The notes below the pieces were generated by a model that was not told the DNA's origin, did not search any database, and was given only the letters and a program-made list of their open reading frames with translations. From assembly GCA_018828145.1 (NCBI GenBank), contig JAHJWO010000046.1, positions 1 through 64,000 on the forward strand: 64,000 bases of DNA. Direction: 5' to 3'. Every line of letters starts with the position of its first letter. Within the stretch, counting starts at the first letter, position 1. The translations under genes and the position numbers were made by a program. Source of the DNA: Alphaproteobacteria bacterium. Its GTDB lineage: Bacteria > Pseudomonadota > Alphaproteobacteria > Rhizobiales > Devosiaceae. Of this stretch, positions 8,078 through 18,971 are shown piece by piece.

Positions 8078-10089
8078 TCACCAAACTCCTCATCGCCAAT
8101 CGCGGCGAAATTGCCTGCCGGGTCATCAAGACGGCGCGCCGTATGGGCATTGCCACCGTCGCGGTCTATTCCGACGCCGACCGGGAAGCCCTGCATGTCC
8201 GCATGGCGGACGAGGCCGTGCATATAGGTCCGTCGCCGGCCAAGGACTCCTACCTCCAGATCGACAAGATCATCGCTGCCTGCCGACAGACTGGCGCGCA
8301 GGCGGTGCATCCGGGCTATGGCTTCCTGTCGGAAAACCCCAAATTCGCCGAAGCGCTGGAGGCCGCGGGCATCATCTTCGTTGGTCCGCCGGTCAAGGCC
8401 ATCGAGGCCATGGGCGACAAGATCACCAGCAAGAAGCTGGCGGCCGCGGCGGGCGTCTCGACCGTGCCCGGCCATATGGGGCTGATTGCCGATGCCGACG
8501 AGGCCGTGACCATTGCGCAGCTCATCGGCTATCCGGTGATGATCAAGGCTTCGGCCGGTGGCGGCGGCAAGGGCATGCGGATTGCCCATAACGACGCCGA
8601 GGCGCGCGAGGGCTTCGAGCGCTCCAAGTCCGAGGCCGCCTCGTCCTTTGGCGATGATCGCATCTTCATCGAAAAATTCGTCACCGAGCCGCGCCATATC
8701 GAGATTCAGCTGATCGGCGATAGCCATGGCAATGTGCTCTATCTCAACGAGCGCGAATGCTCGATCCAGCGTCGCAACCAGAAGGTCATCGAGGAGGCGC
8801 CCTCGCCCTTCCTCGACGAGGCCACCCGCCGGGCCATGGGCGAGCAGTCGGTCGCACTGGCCAAGGCGGTTGGCTATACCAGCGCCGGCACGGTGGAGTT
8901 CATCGTCGATGCCGAGCGCAATTTCTATTTCCTCGAGATGAACACGCGCCTGCAGGTCGAGCATCCAGTGACCGAGCTGATCACCGGGCTTGATCTGGTC
9001 GAGCTCATGCTGCGCGTCGCCAATGGCGAGAGGCTGCCGCTGACCCAAGATCAGGTGCAGCGCAAGGGTTGGGCCGTGGAAAGCCGGCTCTATGCCGAGG
9101 ACCCCTATCGCAGCTTCCTGCCCTCCACAGGTCGTCTGGTGCGCTATCGTCCGCCGACCGAAAGCGCGTCCGAGACGCTGGCCGTGCGCAATGATACCGG
9201 CGTCTTCGAAGGTGGCGAGATTTCCACCTTCTACGATCCGATGATCGCCAAGCTCTGCACCTGGGCGCCGACCCGGCTGGAGGCCATCGACGCAATGGCG
9301 GTGGCGCTGGACAGCTTCGAGGTCGAGGGCGTGGGCAACAACCTGCCCTTCCTCTCCACCGTCATGGATCAGGAGCGCTTCCGCGACGGCCGCCTCACCA
9401 CGGGCTATATTGCCGAGGAATTTCCCGAGGGCTTTCACGGCGCCAGCCTGCCGCGCGGCAGGCTGATCGAGGTCGCGGCCGCCGCGGCGATGATGCGGTT
9501 GACGCAGGAGGACCGCAAGGGCCTAGTGCGCCACTCGGCCATGGGCCAGGCCATCGAGGCCTATGGCGAGTGGGTGGTGGTGATCGGCGGCGAGCAGATT
9601 CCGGTCCGGCTGCACCGGCTCGACCCGTCCGGCAGCTGGGAGCTCAACCTCTTCGATACGGCGCTCACCGCCAGCAGCTTCACCTGGCTCCCCGGCGGCA
9701 CGCTGGCCACGATTGACTGGTCGACCGGCGAGACCGCTGTGCTCAAGACCAATGCGACGACTTCGGGCTTCCGCATCCGCTATCGCGGCGCCGATCTCAA
9801 GGTCATGGTCCTGCGCCCGCATGTGGCGGCCCTGCTCAGGCACATGCCGATCAAGGTGCCGCCCGACATGAGCAAATACCTGCTCTGTCCCATGCCGGGC
9901 CAGGTCGTGCGCATCGATGTCGCCGAGGGTGATATCGTCGAGGATGGGCAGACCCTGGCCATTGTCGAGGCGATGAAGATGGAAAATGTGCTCAAGGCCG
10001 AGAAGCGGGCGCGGGTCAGCAAGGTCCACGCGGTGCCGGGTGCCGTGCTGGCAGTGGATCAGGTGATCCTCGAATTCGAGGCGGTGTGA
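8074..10089 (+). CDS. pccA: Propionyl-CoA carboxylase alpha subunit (biotin carboxylase and carrier)
   Basis: A 671-residue protein. Residues 1-450 form the biotin carboxylase with an ATP-grasp fold: N-terminal [18 protein letters not shown], glycine-rich [14 protein letters not shown], and [14 protein letters not shown]. The middle holds the BT domain that binds PccB, and residues about 598-671 are the biotin carrier with EAMKM, where Lys635 should be biotinylated. It uses ATP and bicarbonate to carboxylate biotin. The start overlaps the MAPEG gene stop by four bases, and its own stop overlaps the mutase start the same way, showing translational coupling. Specificity for propionyl-CoA is inferred from the mutase and epimerase genes that follow. 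Confidence 0.93.
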   Translation: MITKLLIANRGEIACRVIKTARRMGIATVAVYSDADREALHVRMADEAVHIGPSPAKDSYLQIDKIIAACRQTGAQAVHPGYGFLSENPKFAEALEAAGIIFVGPPVKAIEAMGDKITSKKLAAAAGVSTVPGHMGLIADADEAVTIAQLIGYPVMIKASAGGGGKGMRIAHNDAEAREGFERSKSEAASSFGDDRIFIEKFVTEPRHIEIQLIGDSHGNVLYLNERECSIQRRNQKVIEEAPSPFLDEATRRAMGEQSVALAKAVGYTSAGTVEFIVDAERNFYFLEMNTRLQVEHPVTELITGLDLVELMLRVANGERLPLTQDQVQRKGWAVESRLYAEDPYRSFLPSTGRLVRYRPPTESASETLAVRNDTGVFEGGEISTFYDPMIAKLCTWAPTRLEAIDAMAVALDSFEVEGVGNNLPFLSTVMDQERFRDGRLTTGYIAEEFPEGFHGASLPRGRLIEVAAAAAMMRLTQEDRKGLVRHSAMGQAIEAYGEWVVVIGGEQIPVRLHRLDPSGSWELNLFDTALTASSFTWLPGGTLATIDWSTGETAVLKTNATTSGFRIRYRGADLKVMVLRPHVAALLRHMPIKVPPDMSKYLLCPMPGQVVRIDVAEGDIVEDGQTLAIVEAMKMENVLKAEKRARVSKVHAVPGAVLAVDQVILEFEAV

Positions 10090-12209
10090 TGAGCGAGAAA
10101 GCCAACTTCGCCCAATGGGCCGCGCTGGCCCAGAAGGAACTCAGGGACACCCCTGTCGCCGCGCTCGACCGCGACTATGGCGGCATCACCGTCAAGCCGG
10201 TCTATTTCGGCGAAAACTCCGAAATCCCCGGCCAGGAGCCATTCACCCGCGGCGTGCGCGCCACCATGTATGCCAACCGGCCCTGGACCATCCGCCAGTA
10301 TGCCGGCTTCTCGACGGCGCGCGAGTCCAACGCCTTCTACCGGCAGGCCCTGGAAAAGGGCCAGAAGGGGCTGTCGGTCGCCTTCGATCTCGCCACGCAT
10401 CGCGGTTATGACAGCGACCATCCGCGTGTCATTGGCGATGTCGGCAAGGCGGGCGTCGCCATCGACACGGTGGAAGACATGAAGATCCTGTTCGACGGCA
10501 TTCCGCTCGATCAGATGAGCGTGTCGATGACGATGAATGGCGCGGTGATCCCGGTGCTGGCCATGTTCATCGTCGCCGCCGAGGAGCAGGGCGTGCCCCA
10601 GGCCAAGCTCGAGGGGACCGTGCAGAACGACATCCTCAAGGAGTTCATGGTCCGCAACACCTATATCTATCCGCCGGAACCCTCGATGCGGATCGTCGGC
10701 GATATCATCGCGCATACGGCGCGACACATGCCCAAGTTCAACTCGATCTCGATCTCGGGCTACCACATGCACGAGGCCGGGGCGACCGCGGTGCAGGAGC
10801 TGGCCTACACGCTTGCGGACGGCATGGAATATGTCCGCGCGGCCCAGGCGCGCGGCCTCGATATCGATGCCTTTGCCGGACGGCTGAGCTTCTTTTTCGG
10901 CATCGGCATGAACTTCTTCCTCGAAGTCAGCAAGCTCCGTGCCGCGCGGCAGCTGTGGAGCGAGATCATGACCGGGCTGGGGGCGAAGGACCCCCGCAGC
11001 AAGATGCTGCGCACCCATTGCCAGACTTCGGGCGTGTCGCTGACCGAGCAGGATCCGCACAACAATATCGTGCGCACCACGATCGAGGCGCTGGCCGCGA
11101 CGCTGGGGGGCACGCAGAGCCTGCATACCAACAGCTTCGACGAAGCCATCGCGCTGCCGACCGAATTTTCCAGCCGCATTGCCCGCAATACCCAGCTCAT
11201 CCTGCAGCATGAAAGCCGCATCACCGACGTGGTCGATCCGCTGGGCGGCTCCTATTATGTCGAGGCACTGACGGCGGAGCTGGTCACCGGCGCCAAGGCG
11301 CTGATCGGCGAAGTCGAGGCGATGAACGGAATGACATTAGCCGTTCAGACTGGTGTTCCAAAGATGGCAATCGAGGAGGCCGCGGCCCGCCGCCAGGCCC
11401 GCGTCGACCGTGGCGAGGATGTCATTGTCGGGGTCAACCGCTACCGGCTTGACGTCGAAGACGCCATCGATGTGCGCGACATCGACAACGCCAAGGTGCG
11501 CCTCGAACAGATCGCGCAACTGCAGCGCGTCCGCGCCAGCCGCGACGAGGCCAGGTGCCAGTCGATGCTCTCGGCCCTGCGCGAATATGCGGCAAAAGAC
11601 GAGGGCAATCTGCTCGAAGCCGCCATCGAAGCGGCCCGCGCCCGCGCCACTCTGGGCGAAATCTCGGCCGCGATGGAAGATGTCTTTGGCCGTCATGCAG
11701 CAATTACCCGCGTTATTTCAGGGGTTTATGCCGACGGCTATGGCGACGATCCGGAATTCGCGGCCATTGCCGGCCGCATCGGCGACTTCAAGGCCGCAAG
11801 GGGGCGTGCGCCGTCCATCTTCATCGCCAAGATGGGCCAGGACGGGCATGACCGCGGCGCCAAGGTCATCGCCTCGGCCTTCGCCGATCTCGGTTTTGCC
11901 GTCCATATGGGCGATCTGTTCGAGACGGCCCCGGAAGTGGCCGCGCATGTCGACGAGCTCAAGGTCGATGCGGTCGGGGTCTCCTCGCTGGCCGCCGGTC
12001 ACAAGACCCTCGTACCCGAACTGATCGAAGCACTCAGGGATCGCGACCTGGGTGAGGTCATCGTCATCGTCGGCGGCGTAATCCCCGAGCAGGACTATGA
12101 ATTCCTGTTCGACGCCGGCGTTGCCGCGATCTTCGGGCCGGGGACCAATGTTCTCAGCGCGGCATATTCCGTGCTCAGCCAGATCGAGGGAAGGCTGAGC
12201 AATCGATGA
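10086..12209 (+). CDS. scpA: Methylmalonyl-CoA mutase, single-chain
   Basis: A 707-residue mutase that converts (R)-methylmalonyl-CoA to succinyl-CoA with adenosylcobalamin. The N-terminal TIM barrel carries [19 protein letters not shown] and [19 protein letters not shown]. The C-terminal Rossmann-like domain has the cobalamin motif DGHDRG, where His588 is the lower cobalt ligand, followed by [10 protein letters not shown] and VIVGGVIP. Its length suits the homodimeric rhizobial type, not the two-subunit type. It overlaps pccA and the epimerase gene by four bases each. No MeaB/ArgK chaperone gene is nearby, and I saw no cobalamin riboswitch upstream. Confidence 0.94.
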   Translation: MMSEKANFAQWAALAQKELRDTPVAALDRDYGGITVKPVYFGENSEIPGQEPFTRGVRATMYANRPWTIRQYAGFSTARESNAFYRQALEKGQKGLSVAFDLATHRGYDSDHPRVIGDVGKAGVAIDTVEDMKILFDGIPLDQMSVSMTMNGAVIPVLAMFIVAAEEQGVPQAKLEGTVQNDILKEFMVRNTYIYPPEPSMRIVGDIIAHTARHMPKFNSISISGYHMHEAGATAVQELAYTLADGMEYVRAAQARGLDIDAFAGRLSFFFGIGMNFFLEVSKLRAARQLWSEIMTGLGAKDPRSKMLRTHCQTSGVSLTEQDPHNNIVRTTIEALAATLGGTQSLHTNSFDEAIALPTEFSSRIARNTQLILQHESRITDVVDPLGGSYYVEALTAELVTGAKALIGEVEAMNGMTLAVQTGVPKMAIEEAAARRQARVDRGEDVIVGVNRYRLDVEDAIDVRDIDNAKVRLEQIAQLQRVRASRDEARCQSMLSALREYAAKDEGNLLEAAIEAARARATLGEISAAMEDVFGRHAAITRVISGVYADGYGDDPEFAAIAGRIGDFKAARGRAPSIFIAKMGQDGHDRGAKVIASAFADLGFAVHMGDLFETAPEVAAHVDELKVDAVGVSSLAAGHKTLVPELIEALRDRDLGEVIVIVGGVIPEQDYEFLFDAGVAAIFGPGTNVLSAAYSVLSQIEGRLSNR

Positions 12210-12610
12210 TCGGCCGCCTCAATCATGTCGCCATCGCGGTCCCCGACCTCGCCGCGGCCTCGGCCAGGTATCGCGACCTGCTCGGCGCGCAAGTCGGACC
12301 ACCGCAGGCGCTGCCCGAGCATGGCGTCACCCTCGTCTTCATCGATGCCGGCAACAGCAAGGTCGAACTGCTGGAGCCGCTGGGCGCGGATTCGCCCATC
12401 GCCGCCTTCCTTGCCAGGAGCCCCGGCGGGGGGATGCACCATATCTGCTTTGAAGTCCCCGACATCAGGGCGGCCGCCGCCACGCTTGCCGCGGGCGGCG
12501 CGCGCATCCTCGGTGACGGAACGCCCCGGACCGGCGCCCATGGCAAGCCGGTGCTGTTTTTGCATCCGAAAGAATTCGATGGCACCCTGATCGAACTCGA
12601 AGAGGTTTGA
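12206..12610 (+). CDS. mce: Methylmalonyl-CoA epimerase
   Basis: A 134-residue single-domain glyoxalase-fold enzyme. Metal-ligand motifs are [13 protein letters not shown] (His7), the [11 protein letters not shown] strand, [11 protein letters not shown] (near 73-83) and a terminal glutamate in [11 protein letters not shown]. It interconverts the (S) and (R) forms of methylmalonyl-CoA between the carboxylase and the mutase. Its start overlaps the mutase stop by four bases, so supply is coupled to the mutase. The order carboxylase, mutase, epimerase makes a complete propionate route in one transcript. Confidence 0.92.
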   Translation: MIGRLNHVAIAVPDLAAASARYRDLLGAQVGPPQALPEHGVTLVFIDAGNSKVELLEPLGADSPIAAFLARSPGGGMHHICFEVPDIRAAAATLAAGGARILGDGTPRTGAHGKPVLFLHPKEFDGTLIELEEV

Positions 12611-12612
12611 TC

Positions 12613-13401
12613 ATGAGCGACGCTACCGTACGGCATCGGGCCATCCTGGAGCTGGCCCGCACGCATAACCGTGTCACCGTCGAACAGCTATCGGCGCATT
12701 TCGCCGTTTCGGTGCAGACCATCCGCAAGGATCTCAACACGCTTTGCGACCAGCGCCAGCTGAGCCGCGTGCATGGCGGCGCCACCCTGCCCTCTGGTGT
12801 CGAAAACCTCGAATACGAGGCCAGACGGCGCATTGCCGCCCAGGCCAAGGACGCGATCGGCAAGGCCGCCGCAGCCCTCATTCCCAATGACGCCTCGCTT
12901 TTCATCAATATCGGCACCACGACCGAAGCGGTGAGCCAGGCCCTGCTCGACCACGCAGGCCTGCTGGTCGTCACCAACAACATCAATGTCGCCAACCGCA
13001 TGCGGGTCTATCCGCGCTTCGAGGTCGTGATTGCCGGTGGCGTGGTGCGCCCGTCCGATGGCGGCATTGTGGGCGAGGCCGCGGCCGGCTTCTTTTCCCA
13101 GTTCAAGGTGGACTATGCCATTATCGGCGCCTCGGCGCTGGACGAGGAGGGCGCCCTGCTCGACTACGATTTCCGCGAGGTGAAGGTGGCGCAGGCCATC
13201 ATCGCCAATGCGCGCCATGTCATCCTGGTGGCCGACCAGGGCAAGTTCGCCCGATCCGCGCCGGTGCGGATTGCCCGCATCGACCAGATTGCCACCTTCG
13301 TCACCGACCATTGCCCTTCCGAGCGCTTCCGCGCGCAGTGTGCGACGGCCGGAGTCGTCCTGATCGAAACAGAAGAGCAAGATGCGTTAGCGGGGCGCTA
13401 A
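12613..13401 (+). CDS. DeoR-family transcriptional regulator
   Basis: A 262-residue regulator with an N-terminal winged helix (about 5-60, VTVEQLSAHFAVSVQTIRKDLN) and a C-terminal DeoRC sugar-phosphate sensor (about 75-235) containing NIGTTTEA, VVTNNINVAN and VADQGKF. It resembles GlpR-type repressors that sense phosphorylated sugars or glycerol phosphate. ATG 12613, preceded by GAAGAGGT, is preferred over a TTG at 12607. It begins three bases after the epimerase stop, so it is probably part of the propionyl-CoA operon, an unexpected partner. Its target is not evident here; autoregulation or a distant sugar operon are both possible. Confidence 0.85.
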   Translation: MSDATVRHRAILELARTHNRVTVEQLSAHFAVSVQTIRKDLNTLCDQRQLSRVHGGATLPSGVENLEYEARRRIAAQAKDAIGKAAAALIPNDASLFINIGTTTEAVSQALLDHAGLLVVTNNINVANRMRVYPRFEVVIAGGVVRPSDGGIVGEAAAGFFSQFKVDYAIIGASALDEEGALLDYDFREVKVAQAIIANARHVILVADQGKFARSAPVRIARIDQIATFVTDHCPSERFRAQCATAGVVLIETEEQDALAGR

Positions 13402-13402
13402 C
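13386..13402. terminator. Hairpin at the end of the pcc operon
   Basis: GTTAGCG (13386-13392) pairs with CGCTAAC (13396-13402) around a three-base loop. The stem covers the DeoR stop codon. There is no T-run after it, so it may stabilise the mRNA end or act with Rho rather than be an intrinsic terminator. Confidence 0.4.
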
Positions 13403-13471
13403 CAAAGGGTCAGTTTGGCGATGGCGTAAGCCAAGCATAAACCCGGCCAGCGCATTATAGGCAGTCCGGTC

Positions 13472-16165
13472 ATGCGACCGACAAGGCACTTGAGAGATCG
13501 CTTGAGCTCGAACGCCACACATCTGCAGGAGCATCGCCTGAGCTGGCTGCGGCCCACGCTGTTGCCGGCGCTGGTCGCGCTTATCGTGCTGGTGGCGGGC
13601 GGAGTTGCGCTCGATCGCCAGACCAATGTACTCGATGAGGAGCGCGCCCGCGCCGTCGTACTGGCCCAGGTCTCGCTGATCCGTGCCAAGCTCGAAGGCA
13701 ATATCAACGGCAATATCCAGCTGGTGCGTGGGCTCGTCTCCACCATCTCCACCGAACCACGCATGGACCAGGATCGCTTTGCGGCCCTAGTCTCCAATCT
13801 CTTCGAGGAGCAGAGCCAACTGCGCCTGGTCGCGGGTGCCCCCGACCTTGTCGTCAGGATGACGTACCCCTTTGCCGGCAATGAACGGGCCATCGGCCTG
13901 GACTACCGGAAATCCCCGGCTCAGCGCGACGCAGTGCTGCGGGCCCGCGATACCGGAAAGCTGGTCCTAGCGGGACCTGTCGACCTGGTGCAGGGCGGCC
14001 GCGGCTTTGTCGGGCGCTTTCCTGTCTTTGTCGATACACCGGCCGGCCGCACCTTCTGGGGTGTCGTATCCGCCGTGGTCGATGTGGAACGCCTCTATGC
14101 CGATAGTGGCCTGACCGACAGATCCCTGACGATCGACATCTCGATCACCGGCAAGGATGCGACCGGTGGCGACGGAACCCGTTTCTTCGGGCCAGATCTC
14201 AGTGCCCAAAACCCCGTTACCGCCTCGGTGATCCTGCCGTCCGGCTCCTGGGAAATCGCCGCCATACCAAGGGGTGGCTGGACGGCTACGCCGGGGAGTT
14301 TCTGGCGGCGGGCCGCGATGGTCGCCGCGGTCGCGCTGATCCTGCTGCCCATCGTCATCACCGGGCGCCTGATGGGCGAGCGGCAACAGCATTTCCGCGA
14401 GCTTAAGTCGCGGGAAGCCGAACTCGAACGGCTGTCGCGCCGGCTGGGCCTGGCGCTGGACGTGTCCAAGGTCGGCGTCTGGGAAATGGACATGACAAGC
14501 GGCCGGGAGACCTGGGACGACCGGACGAACGAACTTTACGGGCTGCCCAATGACGGCGGGGCCCGCAGCCACGATCACTGGAAGGCGGCCGTCCACCCCG
14601 ACGACCAAGAAAAGGCGGAGAACGACTTCCGCCGGACGATTGCCAGCGGGCGCTATGAATCGATGTATCGCGTGCTGCTGCCGGACAATACGGTGCGGCA
14701 TGTCCGATCCGTGGGCGCGCTGTACCGTGAACCGGGCGTGCCGGACAAGGTTGTGGGCGTCAACTGGGACGTGACTGCCGATGTGGCGCTCAATGAAGAC
14801 CTGCGCCGTGCAACCCAGCTGACCGAGGCCCGCAACCAGGAGCTCGAAGCGGCCCGCATTCGCATCGAGCACAATGCCCTGCATGACAGTCTGACGGGCC
14901 TGCCCAACCGGCGCTATCTCGACGAGATGCTCAACCGCCACGCAGCCTCAGGTTACGAGGGAACGGGCAGCATAGCCCTGCTCCATATCGACCTGGACCG
15001 TTTCAAGCAGATCAATGACACGATGGGCCATGCAGCGGGCGACGCCATGCTGATCCACGCCAGCGGCGTCTTGCGCCGCAATTGCGGCGACACCGATTTC
15101 GTGGCGCGGGTCGGCGGGGACGAATTCGTCGTGCTGACCACGGCCAGCGATGGAGACATCTATCTCGGCACGCTTGCCGAACGCATTGTGCGGGAGATGC
15201 GCCAGCCTGTCGTCTATGAAGGTCATCAATGCCGCTTCGGGGTTAGCATCGGCATCGCCGCAGATTGGCAGGCGGTGCTCGACGTCAAGCGGCTGCTGAT
15301 CAATGCCGATATCGCGCTCTACCGGGCCAAGGGGCGCGGCCGCAATCGCTTCGAGTTCTTTTCCGAGACGCTGCAGGCCGAGGTGGTCCGCACCAAGCGG
15401 ATCGCAGACGAGATTCTTGGCGGCCTCGAGCGCACCGAATTTGTGGCCTGGTTCCAACCCCAGTTCGACGCCAAGACCCTCGACGTGGTCGGGGTCGAGG
15501 CGCTGGCGCGCTGGCAGCATCCGACCGAGGGCATCAAGACGCCCGACGCTTTCCTGCAGGTTGCCGAAGAACTCAATGTCGTGGCGACCGTCGACCGACT
15601 GATCCTGGAACAGTCGCTGGCCGCGCTCAGCCGCTGGGACGCCATGGGTCTGGGCGTGCCACGCGCATCGGTCAACGTTTCGCTGCGGCGCCTGAATGAC
15701 GAGGACCTGATCAAGGGCCTGCGTGAACTCGATATCGAACCGGGCCGAATTTCGTTCGAACTGGTGGAGTCGATCTATCTCGACGAAGGCGACGCGATCG
15801 TCGGCTGGAATATCGACGAGATCAAGAAACTGGGCATCGATGTCGAGATCGACGATTTCGGCACCGGTTATGCATCGATCGTTTCGCTGCAAAAACTGCG
15901 CCCGAAACGACTCAAGATCGACCGGCAACTGGTCAATCCGATCCTGGTGGATCCGGCGCAGCGGCGCCTGCTGGCCTCGATTGTCGATATCGGCAAGTCG
16001 ATGGGAATCGAAGTGGTGGCAGAGGGCGTCGAAACCATGGCGCATGCCGCCATCCTGCGCGACCTGGGCTGTGACATCTTGCAGGGCTACGCCTTCTCCC
16101 GGCCGCTCAGCGCCGCGGACTTTGAAACATTCCTTGTCACCAAAGCCTGGCGCAAAGCGTCCTGA
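13472..16165 (+). CDS. CHASE-PAS-GGDEF-EAL c-di-GMP signalling protein
   Basis: An 897-residue inner-membrane protein. A transmembrane helix (about 28-47) is followed by a periplasmic CHASE-like sensor (about 75-270), a second helix (about 285-300), a PAS domain (about 325-440), a GGDEF domain with RVGGDEF near 547 and an EAL domain (from about 630) with VEALARW near 677 and IDDFGTGYASI. Both catalytic motifs look intact, so it could make and break c-di-GMP. The inhibitory I-site RxxD before GGDEF is replaced by GDTD, so product inhibition is probably absent. It is a single gene after the pcc operon. The signal sensed is unknown. Confidence 0.9.
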   Translation: MRPTRHLRDRLSSNATHLQEHRLSWLRPTLLPALVALIVLVAGGVALDRQTNVLDEERARAVVLAQVSLIRAKLEGNINGNIQLVRGLVSTISTEPRMDQDRFAALVSNLFEEQSQLRLVAGAPDLVVRMTYPFAGNERAIGLDYRKSPAQRDAVLRARDTGKLVLAGPVDLVQGGRGFVGRFPVFVDTPAGRTFWGVVSAVVDVERLYADSGLTDRSLTIDISITGKDATGGDGTRFFGPDLSAQNPVTASVILPSGSWEIAAIPRGGWTATPGSFWRRAAMVAAVALILLPIVITGRLMGERQQHFRELKSREAELERLSRRLGLALDVSKVGVWEMDMTSGRETWDDRTNELYGLPNDGGARSHDHWKAAVHPDDQEKAENDFRRTIASGRYESMYRVLLPDNTVRHVRSVGALYREPGVPDKVVGVNWDVTADVALNEDLRRATQLTEARNQELEAARIRIEHNALHDSLTGLPNRRYLDEMLNRHAASGYEGTGSIALLHIDLDRFKQINDTMGHAAGDAMLIHASGVLRRNCGDTDFVARVGGDEFVVLTTASDGDIYLGTLAERIVREMRQPVVYEGHQCRFGVSIGIAADWQAVLDVKRLLINADIALYRAKGRGRNRFEFFSETLQAEVVRTKRIADEILGGLERTEFVAWFQPQFDAKTLDVVGVEALARWQHPTEGIKTPDAFLQVAEELNVVATVDRLILEQSLAALSRWDAMGLGVPRASVNVSLRRLNDEDLIKGLRELDIEPGRISFELVESIYLDEGDAIVGWNIDEIKKLGIDVEIDDFGTGYASIVSLQKLRPKRLKIDRQLVNPILVDPAQRRLLASIVDIGKSMGIEVVAEGVETMAHAAILRDLGCDILQGYAFSRPLSAADFETFLVTKAWRKAS

Positions 16166-16236
16166 CGCCCTTCTCAAAGCGGCTGGCATGAGGCATTGAT
16201 CGGTCCCGCGAGACGGCGTGAACGAGGAGTGCTGGC

Positions 16237-17277
16237 ATGAGTGACGCGCAGGGGCGGTTCGGGATTGGCGTTATCGGCGCAGGCATGGGCGCCAAGCCGC
16301 ATGCCCTGGCGCTGCAGTCGCTGGCCAAGGACATTGCCGTGCTCGGGGTCTATCGGCGCGATGCCGCTCAACGCGCCGCATTCTGCAGCACTTATGGCTT
16401 CCCTGAAGCGGAAAGCTACGAAGCGCTGCTGGCCGATCCGCGCCTCGATGCCGTGCTGGTGCTGACGCCACCCAATGCGCGTGAAGCGATCGTCGCGGCG
16501 GCGGCCAAGGCCGGCAAGCCTGTGCTGCTGGAAAAGCCGGTGGAGCGCACGCTGGCGGCGGCCGAACGGATCGTCGCGCTCTGCGACGCGGCGGGCGTCA
16601 CGCTGGGCGTCATCTTCCAGCATCGCTTCCGCCGCGCATCCCGATATCTGGCAGAAGCCGTGGCAGAAAACCGCTATGGGCGGCTAGAGGCGGTGCATCT
16701 GGTGGTGCCATGGTGGCGCCCGCAGGAGGGCTATTACGACCAGCCGGGTCGCGGCACCTTTGCCCAGGATGGCGGCGGCGTCCTCATCACCCAGGCGATC
16801 CACTCGCTCGATCTGATGCTCAGCCTTTGCGGCGAGGTAAGCGCCGTCACGGCCATGGCCAAGACGACACGGCTGCACCAGATGGAAACCGAGGATTTCG
16901 TCTCGGCCGGGCTGGAATTCGCCAATGGCGCCGTAGGCGCGGTCATGGCAACCACAGCCAGCTTTCCGGGCGGCCCCGAGAGCATCACCCTCAACTTCGA
17001 GAGGGCCAGCGCCACGCTGACGGCCGGCAATCTGACGATCCGCACCATGGCAGGCGATACCATCACCGAGGGCGAGGCCAGCGAGGGCGGCGGCGGGGCG
17101 GATCCGATGGCCTTCCCCTTCGACTGGCACGCCGCGCAGATTGCCGATTTCGCCGATGCCGTGCGCCATGGGCGGCAGCCGGTCAGCACCGGTCATACGG
17201 CTTTGCATGTCCACCGCCTCATCGACGCGATGATGGCATCAGCCAAGGCCGGCAAAAGGGTGGTGGTCGGCGCCTAA
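16237..17277 (+). CDS. Gfo/Idh/MocA-family NAD(P)-dependent oxidoreductase
   Basis: A 346-residue enzyme with an N-terminal Rossmann fold (GVIGAGMGAKPHALALQ, about 10-26) and the family motif EKPVERT near 93-99, whose lysine is catalytic. The C-terminal alpha/beta domain includes GGGVLITQAIHSLDLM, where the histidine is the usual catalytic partner. Substrates in this family are sugars, inositols or their derivatives; which one is unknown. A ribosome site (GAGGAG) precedes ATG 16237. It faces the dpp operon (12-bp gap between stop codons), so it is a single gene without informative partners. Confidence 0.85.
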   Translation: MSDAQGRFGIGVIGAGMGAKPHALALQSLAKDIAVLGVYRRDAAQRAAFCSTYGFPEAESYEALLADPRLDAVLVLTPPNAREAIVAAAAKAGKPVLLEKPVERTLAAAERIVALCDAAGVTLGVIFQHRFRRASRYLAEAVAENRYGRLEAVHLVVPWWRPQEGYYDQPGRGTFAQDGGGVLITQAIHSLDLMLSLCGEVSAVTAMAKTTRLHQMETEDFVSAGLEFANGAVGAVMATTASFPGGPESITLNFERASATLTAGNLTIRTMAGDTITEGEASEGGGGADPMAFPFDWHAAQIADFADAVRHGRQPVSTGHTALHVHRLIDAMMASAKAGKRVVVGA

Positions 17278-17289
17278 GCGCCGGCGAGG

Positions 17290-18123
17290 CTACCCCGCCA
17301 GCGCCGCCTTCCTGGCCAGGCGTGCCCTTATGCTCTCCACACTGGCATTGGGCGTCGCGGCGAACAGCGTGCGGGTATAGTCGTGCTGCGGATTGCCGAA
17401 CACTTCGTCGCGCGTGCCGTGCTCGACCACATCGCCGAAATACATGACCATCACCTCGTCGGCGATGTAGCGCACGACGCTCAGATCATGGCTGATGAAG
17501 ACATAGGTCAGCCCGAACTCATCCTGCAGGTCCTTGAGCAGGTTGAGGATCTGCGCCTGCACGGAAAGATCCAGCGCCGAAACGGGCTCATCCAGCACGA
17601 GGAAGCTGGGATTGAGCATCAGCGCCCGGGCAATGGCGATGCGCTGGCGCTGGCCGCCCGAGAACATATGCGGGTAGCGGTTGAAGTGCTCGGGACCGAG
17701 GCCAACCTTGAGCAGCATCTGCATGGCCTTCTGCCGCCGCTCGTCATTGGACATGTCCGTATTGAGCAGCAGTGGCTCGGCGAGCACTTCGCCGATCTTC
17801 TGGCGCGGATTGAGCGATCCATAAGGGTTCTGGAAGACGATCTGCACCTTCTGGCGCATCTTCCTGGTGACACCATGGCTGGCATCGACGGTCTCGCCGT
17901 CGATGAGGATTTCGCCGGAGGTTTGCTGGTCGATCAGGGTGATCATGCGGGCCAGAGTGGACTTGCCGCAGCCGCTCTCGCCGACCACTGCCAATGTCTT
18001 GCCCTTTTGCAGCTTGAAGTTCACGCCCTTGACCGCATGAACCACCTTGGCCGGACGGAACAGGCCGCCCGCGGTGATGTAGTCGCGCTTGAGATTGCGC
18101 ACTTCGAGGACGGGCGTGGTCAT
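17290..18123 (-). CDS. dppF: Dipeptide ABC transporter ATP-binding protein DppF
   Basis: A 277-residue ATPase. Walker A is GESGCGKSTL (about 48-57), the signature FSGGQRQRIAIARAL lies near 155-169 and Walker B FLVLDEPVSALD near 175-186, with the H-loop in FISHDLSVV. The C-terminal extension YTRTLFAATPN is typical of the oligopeptide type. It forms the ATPase pair with DppD at the inner membrane. Its start overlaps the dppD stop by four bases and it is the last gene of the operon. Confidence 0.9.
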   Translation of the reverse strand: MTTPVLEVRNLKRDYITAGGLFRPAKVVHAVKGVNFKLQKGKTLAVVGESGCGKSTLARMITLIDQQTSGEILIDGETVDASHGVTRKMRQKVQIVFQNPYGSLNPRQKIGEVLAEPLLLNTDMSNDERRQKAMQMLLKVGLGPEHFNRYPHMFSGGQRQRIAIARALMLNPSFLVLDEPVSALDLSVQAQILNLLKDLQDEFGLTYVFISHDLSVVRYIADEVMVMYFGDVVEHGTRDEVFGNPQHDYTRTLFAATPNASVESIRARLARKAALAG

Positions 18124-18968
18124 CGGCCTGCCTCCAGGTCATGGGCGAAATTGTAGTCGGACACGGTGGGCAGGCGATCGCCGACGGCATTTTCCGGCAG
18201 GGCCGACAGCAGCGCGCGGGTATAGTTGGACTTGGGGTTCTCAAAGAGGGTCAGCACGTCGGCCTCCTCCATCTTGTGCCCCTTATACTGCACGATCACG
18301 CGGTCGGCCGTCTCGGCAACGACGCCCATGTCATGCGTGATCATGATCAGCGCCATGCCGGTATCGGCCTGCAATTGGACCAGCAGATCAAGGATCTGCT
18401 TCTGGATGGTCACGTCGAGCGCGGTGGTCGGCTCGTCGGCGATCAGCAGCTTGGGGCTGCAGGCCAGGGCCATGGCAATCATTACGCGCTGGCATTGGCC
18501 GCCGCTCATCTGATGCGGGAAAGCCCCGAGCCGTTCGGCGCCATCCTTGATGCCGACCAGTTGCAGCAGCTCGATTGTCCGCTGGCGTGCCGCACGGCCG
18601 CGAAGGCCCATATGGCGGTTGAGCACTTCCTCGATCTGGAAGCCGATGGTGAAGCAGGGATTGAGGCTGGCCACAGGCTCCTGGAAGATCATGGCGATTT
18701 CCTTGCCGATGATCTTGCGCTTTTCGTTGGGGTCCATCCGCAAGAGGTCGCGCCCCTCGAACTCCATCTTGTCTGCGGTAACAGTCGCGGTATTGGGCAG
18801 CAGGCCCATTACCGCCAGCATGGCCACCGATTTACCGGAGCCGGATTCGCCCACAATGGCCAGAACTTCACGCGCGTCCACGGAGACATCGATGCCGTCC
18901 ACGGCCTTGAACAGGCCAATGGAGGTGTCGAAGGCCACAGACAGATTCTTGATTTCAAGCAGGGGCAT
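18120..18968 (-). CDS. dppD: Dipeptide ABC transporter ATP-binding protein DppD
   Basis: A 282-residue ATPase with Walker [12 protein letters not shown] (about 40-50), signature [15 protein letters not shown] and Walker [13 protein letters not shown], and [10 protein letters not shown] as the H-loop region. The signature has Cys where Gln-Arg is usual, which is a mild change. The C-terminal [11 protein letters not shown] motif marks the Dpp/Opp type. It lies three bases downstream of dppC and overlaps dppF, so it is translationally coupled in the dppABCDF order. Confidence 0.9.
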   Translation of the reverse strand: MPLLEIKNLSVAFDTSIGLFKAVDGIDVSVDAREVLAIVGESGSGKSVAMLAVMGLLPNTATVTADKMEFEGRDLLRMDPNEKRKIIGKEIAMIFQEPVASLNPCFTIGFQIEEVLNRHMGLRGRAARQRTIELLQLVGIKDGAERLGAFPHQMSGGQCQRVMIAMALACSPKLLIADEPTTALDVTIQKQILDLLVQLQADTGMALIMITHDMGVVAETADRVIVQYKGHKMEEADVLTLFENPKSNYTRALLSALPENAVGDRLPTVSDYNFAHDLEAGR

Positions 18969-18971
18969 GGA

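Noticed and set aside
9960..10085. Possible cobalamin riboswitch before the mutase
   Set aside because: The mutase start overlaps pccA and no B12-box-like sequence was seen there or before pccB.
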